A stretch of 8,452 bases of DNA, taken from JAHFUI01 sp041485905 (GTDB lineage Bacteria > Acidobacteriota > Vicinamibacteria > Vicinamibacterales > CAVVIG01). The position numbers and the translations under genes are program-made. The DNA is taken from contig JBGPKK010000197.1 in NCBI GenBank assembly GCA_041485905.1, positions 1-8,452 of the forward strand, given 5' to 3'. The notes under the pieces are model-generated. The model saw only the letters and a program-made list of their open reading frames with translations, ran no database searches and had not been told where the DNA came from. Shown here piece by piece: positions 6,654 through 8,452 of this stretch (its first letter is position 1; each line of letters opens with the position of its first letter).

Positions 6654-7556
6654 TCAGGCCTGCCTGTCCCAGAGCCACGCCGCTCCGCGGACACCACTCG
6701 AATCGCCATGCGCTGCGCGTACCAAGCGGGTGGTCACGCGATCGGAGAACACGTAGGCGCCCCACCGCTCCGGGATCGAGGCGTACAGGCGATCGATATT
6801 CGACAGCCCGCCTCCCAACACGATCACGTCGGGATCGAGCACGTTGATGACGCTCCCGAGCGCGCGAGCCAGTCTGTCGTCGTATCGATCGAGGCACGCC
6901 AGCGCGGTTGACTCTCCTGACGCCGCGCGCACCGCGATCTCCCGCGCATCGACCGCCTCGCCACCAGCGGCCACGTAATCGTCGGACATGCCAGGGCCGG
7001 AGAGAAATGTCTCGATGCACCCGCGGCGGCCGCAGTAACACGCGCGGCCGGGCCGTTCGCTGTCTCGTGGTGCGGGCAGCGGATTGTGTCCCCACTCGCC
7101 CGCAACCTGGTTGCACCCAGCCCACACCCTTCGATTGATGACGAAGCCGCCGCCGACGCCGGTGCCGAGGATGACGCCGAAGACCACGGCCGCGCCGGCC
7201 CCCGCACCGTCGGTCGCCTCGGACAATGCGAAGCAGTTCGCGTCATTCTCGAACCGGATGGCCCGGCCGAGCGCGCGCGGCAGATCGTCGCCGAGCGGAT
7301 GTCCGATCAGCCAGGTGGAGTTCGCGTTTTTGACGAGGCCAGTGGCAGGCGAGATGACGCCGGGGATGCCGACGCCAACGGTCGCCGTCGCCCCTAGCGT
7401 TCGCTCCAGGTCGCGCACCAAGCCGACGATCGCGTCGATGCTTCCGTCGTAATCGCCGCGTCGCGCCGGCACCCGCTTCCGCTCCCGCACGCGTCCCTGG
7501 TCGTCGAGCGCGACGCCTTCGATCTTGGTGCCGCCTACATCAATGCCTATTCGCAT
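6654..7556 (-). CDS. mak: ROK-family sugar kinase, Mak-like manno(fructo)kinase
   Basis: The 300-residue protein phosphorylates a hexose, probably fructose or mannose, with ATP in the cytoplasm. It follows E. coli Mak (302 residues as I recall it) from end to end. The ATP phosphate loop IDVGGTK is at 5-11, the sugar-binding NANSTWL at 77-83, ENDAN at 103-107 holds the catalytic base Asp105, and GTGVGGG is at 131-137. The ROK zinc site is complete (GEWGH157NPL and C173-Y-C175-GRRG-C180-IE). DPDVIVLGGGLSNIDRLY follows at 241-258 and HGDSSGVRGAAWLW ends the protein. There is no DNA-binding N-terminal domain, so it is a kinase and not a NagC-type repressor. The start at MRIGID matches the family; an in-frame ATG at 7610 would add 18 unrelated residues. 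No strong ribosome-binding site precedes 7556. It lies 101 bases downstream of the CsgG-domain gene on the same strand, with no obvious functional link. Confidence 0.93.
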   Translation of the reverse strand: MRIGIDVGGTKIEGVALDDQGRVRERKRVPARRGDYDGSIDAIVGLVRDLERTLGATATVGVGIPGVISPATGLVKNANSTWLIGHPLGDDLPRALGRAIRFENDANCFALSEATDGAGAGAAVVFGVILGTGVGGGFVINRRVWAGCNQVAGEWGHNPLPAPRDSERPGRACYCGRRGCIETFLSGPGMSDDYVAAGGEAVDAREIAVRAASGESTALACLDRYDDRLARALGSVINVLDPDVIVLGGGLSNIDRLYASIPERWGAYVFSDRVTTRLVRAAHGDSSGVRGAAWLWDRQA

Positions 7557-7657
7557 GTGCGTCTCGAGCGCCGGGCTTTTTTCAGCGCGGGGCGGACACG
7601 CGGCAGGCATGGGGATTCTTTCCCCCCCCCGCTGCGCCTTGCTCGACGCTGCGGCGT
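7557..7657 (-). other. Spacer between the CsgG-domain gene and the kinase, with a 9-base G tract
   Basis: On the plus strand this holds nine C in a row (7622-7630) and six T in a row near 7576-7582. On the transcribed strand the G run lies about 11 bases before the alternative kinase start at 7610. No convincing terminator hairpin is seen, so read-through from the upstream gene is possible. Confidence 0.4.
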
Positions 7658-8359
7658 CTACTCGAGCCTCGACTTGGCGGCCACGAGCTTTGCGACCGTC
7701 GCCTTGACCGCCGCTTCAGTCGCTTCGCCGATGATCGTGTCTTGAAAGTTCGACGCGCCGAAGGCAATCTGACCGGCGCCGCCTGCGCCGCCGCCGCCGC
7801 CGCCGCCAAGCAGGAGACCACTGCGCTTCGACGTCCCGTCGCCCTTCGCGCTGGCCATGATCTCGCCCGTCGTGGTGTCGACCATGCGCGCCGTGATCGC
7901 GACGTTGGCCTTCCCTTGGGACTTCCCGACGTTACCCACGCCGAACTTGCCGCCGCCAAACGCGCCGGCGTTGACAGATTGCTTGTTGTCTTCGACGCCG
8001 AATTTCGTGATCGAGCCGACAATCAGATACTTGACGCCGAGCGCCTTGCCGATCGCCGCGACCGCTTTCGCGCTCGGATCCGCGCGCTGGCTGTTCGAAA
8101 AATTCTGCTCGGCGAGGATGGCGTCGAGCCGCTTGCGCTCGATGACGCGGAAACTGCCGTCGTTGACCAGCTCATCGACGATCAGATCCGCAATCCCCTT
8201 GCCGATGTCCTGATTCCCGCTCCACCACTTCTGTACGCTCCCGAAGTCGAAATCGAGGAGCGCCACTGTCGGCCGCGACGCTTGCGCCAGGGCCGGCACG
8301 CCCCCTATAACCGTCAAGGCCGCCAGGATCGATCCACAGAGTCTGATGTATGCGCGCAT
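7658..8359 (-). CDS. Exported CsgG-family protein
   Basis: The protein has 233 residues. The signal peptide covers residues 1-27 (LCGSILAALTVIGGVPALAQA, in part) with an Ala-x-Ala cleavage site. The CsgG-type domain follows: PTVALLDFDFG at 30-40, GKGIADLIVDELVNDGSFRVIERKRLDAILAEQ, then ALGVKYLIVGSITKFG, and ANVAITARMVDTTTGEIMAS. CsgG of E. coli forms the outer-membrane curli export pore and is a lipoprotein of about 277 residues. Here no Cys follows the signal, so it is probably a soluble or differently anchored periplasmic relative, as many CsgG-domain proteins outside curli operons are. No curli subunit gene is seen nearby. Residues 185-191 are seven consecutive Gly. The start is fixed by an ideal Shine-Dalgarno; an in-frame ATG at 8389 lies upstream of that site and is rejected. 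Confidence 0.88.
   Translation of the reverse strand: MRAYIRLCGSILAALTVIGGVPALAQASRPTVALLDFDFGSVQKWWSGNQDIGKGIADLIVDELVNDGSFRVIERKRLDAILAEQNFSNSQRADPSAKAVAAIGKALGVKYLIVGSITKFGVEDNKQSVNAGAFGGGKFGVGNVGKSQGKANVAITARMVDTTTGEIMASAKGDGTSKRSGLLLGGGGGGGAGGAGQIAFGASNFQDTIIGEATEAAVKATVAKLVAAKSRLE
7787..7807 (-). repeat. Seven-copy GGC triplet repeat (poly-Gly)
   Basis: Seven GCC triplets on the plus strand (GGC on the coding strand) encode seven Gly in a row near residue 185 of the CsgG-domain protein, followed by A-GG-AG. The stretch probably forms a flexible loop, and slippage would alter its length in whole residues. Confidence 0.85.
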
Positions 8360-8364
8360 GCTGA

Positions 8365-8370
8365 CCTCCT
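8365..8370 (-). promoter_or_regulatory. Ribosome-binding site of the CsgG-domain gene
   Basis: AGGAGG on the minus strand, five bases before ATG 8359, is a perfect Shine-Dalgarno sequence and settles the start against the in-frame ATG at 8389. In the remaining upstream sequence to the window edge (8371-8452) I see no clear -35/-10 pair. Confidence 0.85.
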
Positions 8371-8452
8371 GCAAGACGTACTGAGCCACGAGCCTGAACC
8401 GCTAGGGATACCAGTCTACACGGTCCTGCCCCCTCCATTCTCGAACCCCGCG

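Noticed and set aside
7575..7582. Plus-strand terminator from the T run after a GC-rich segment
   Set aside because: No stable stem directly precedes the T run, and no plus-strand gene ends nearby.
7557..7610. Longer kinase starting at ATG 7610
   Set aside because: The additional 18 residues precede the family-typical MRIGIDxGGTK start and resemble no ROK sequence.
8172..8438. Minus-strand 88-codon frame overlapping the CsgG-domain gene start
   Set aside because: It is out of frame with the CsgG-domain gene, which has the ideal ribosome-binding site and signal peptide; this frame has neither.

Overview
The window is a GC-rich stretch of bacterial chromosome with Gram-negative character: Sec-type signal peptides on most proteins, an outer-membrane beta-barrel of the Omp85 type and a CsgG-family protein. 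The protein set and the short decayed repeats sitting between and inside genes fit Acidobacteriota, perhaps the Vicinamibacteria. That placement is an inference from general style, since no rRNA or marker gene is present.

Layout on the + strand: the last 33 codons of an unidentified gene (1-102); a secreted protein of unknown function with an internal run of three heptapeptide repeats (152-1165); a small Omp85-type protein with one POTRA domain and a short barrel (1173-2426); then two adjacent TldD/PmbA-family genes (2519-4219 and 4221-5921). The two TldD-family genes are one base apart, each encodes 566 residues, and each begins with an export signal. The first keeps the metal-binding HEIFGH motif and the distal Cys. 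The second has lost the metal ligands, so the pair looks like an exported version of the TldD (active) / TldE (inactive) protease heterodimer, which is cytoplasmic in E. coli.

A stretch of about 730 bases (5922-6653) separates these genes from two minus-strand genes. It holds no convincing intact gene, but it contains a signal-peptide-like start in one frame, a good transmembrane segment in another, and several inverted repeats. It may be a gene remnant, a small-protein locus or a dispersed repeat.

On the - strand a CsgG-domain exported protein (8359-7658) is followed 101 bases later by a ROK-family sugar kinase closely resembling E. coli Mak manno(fructo)kinase (7556-6654).

Taken together, the plus-strand genes form a cell-envelope cluster: two exported or outer-membrane proteins followed by a probable periplasmic protease pair. 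The kinase is ordinary cytoplasmic sugar metabolism. The most interesting item is the exported TldD/TldE-like pair, because its substrate and the reason for its export are not evident.
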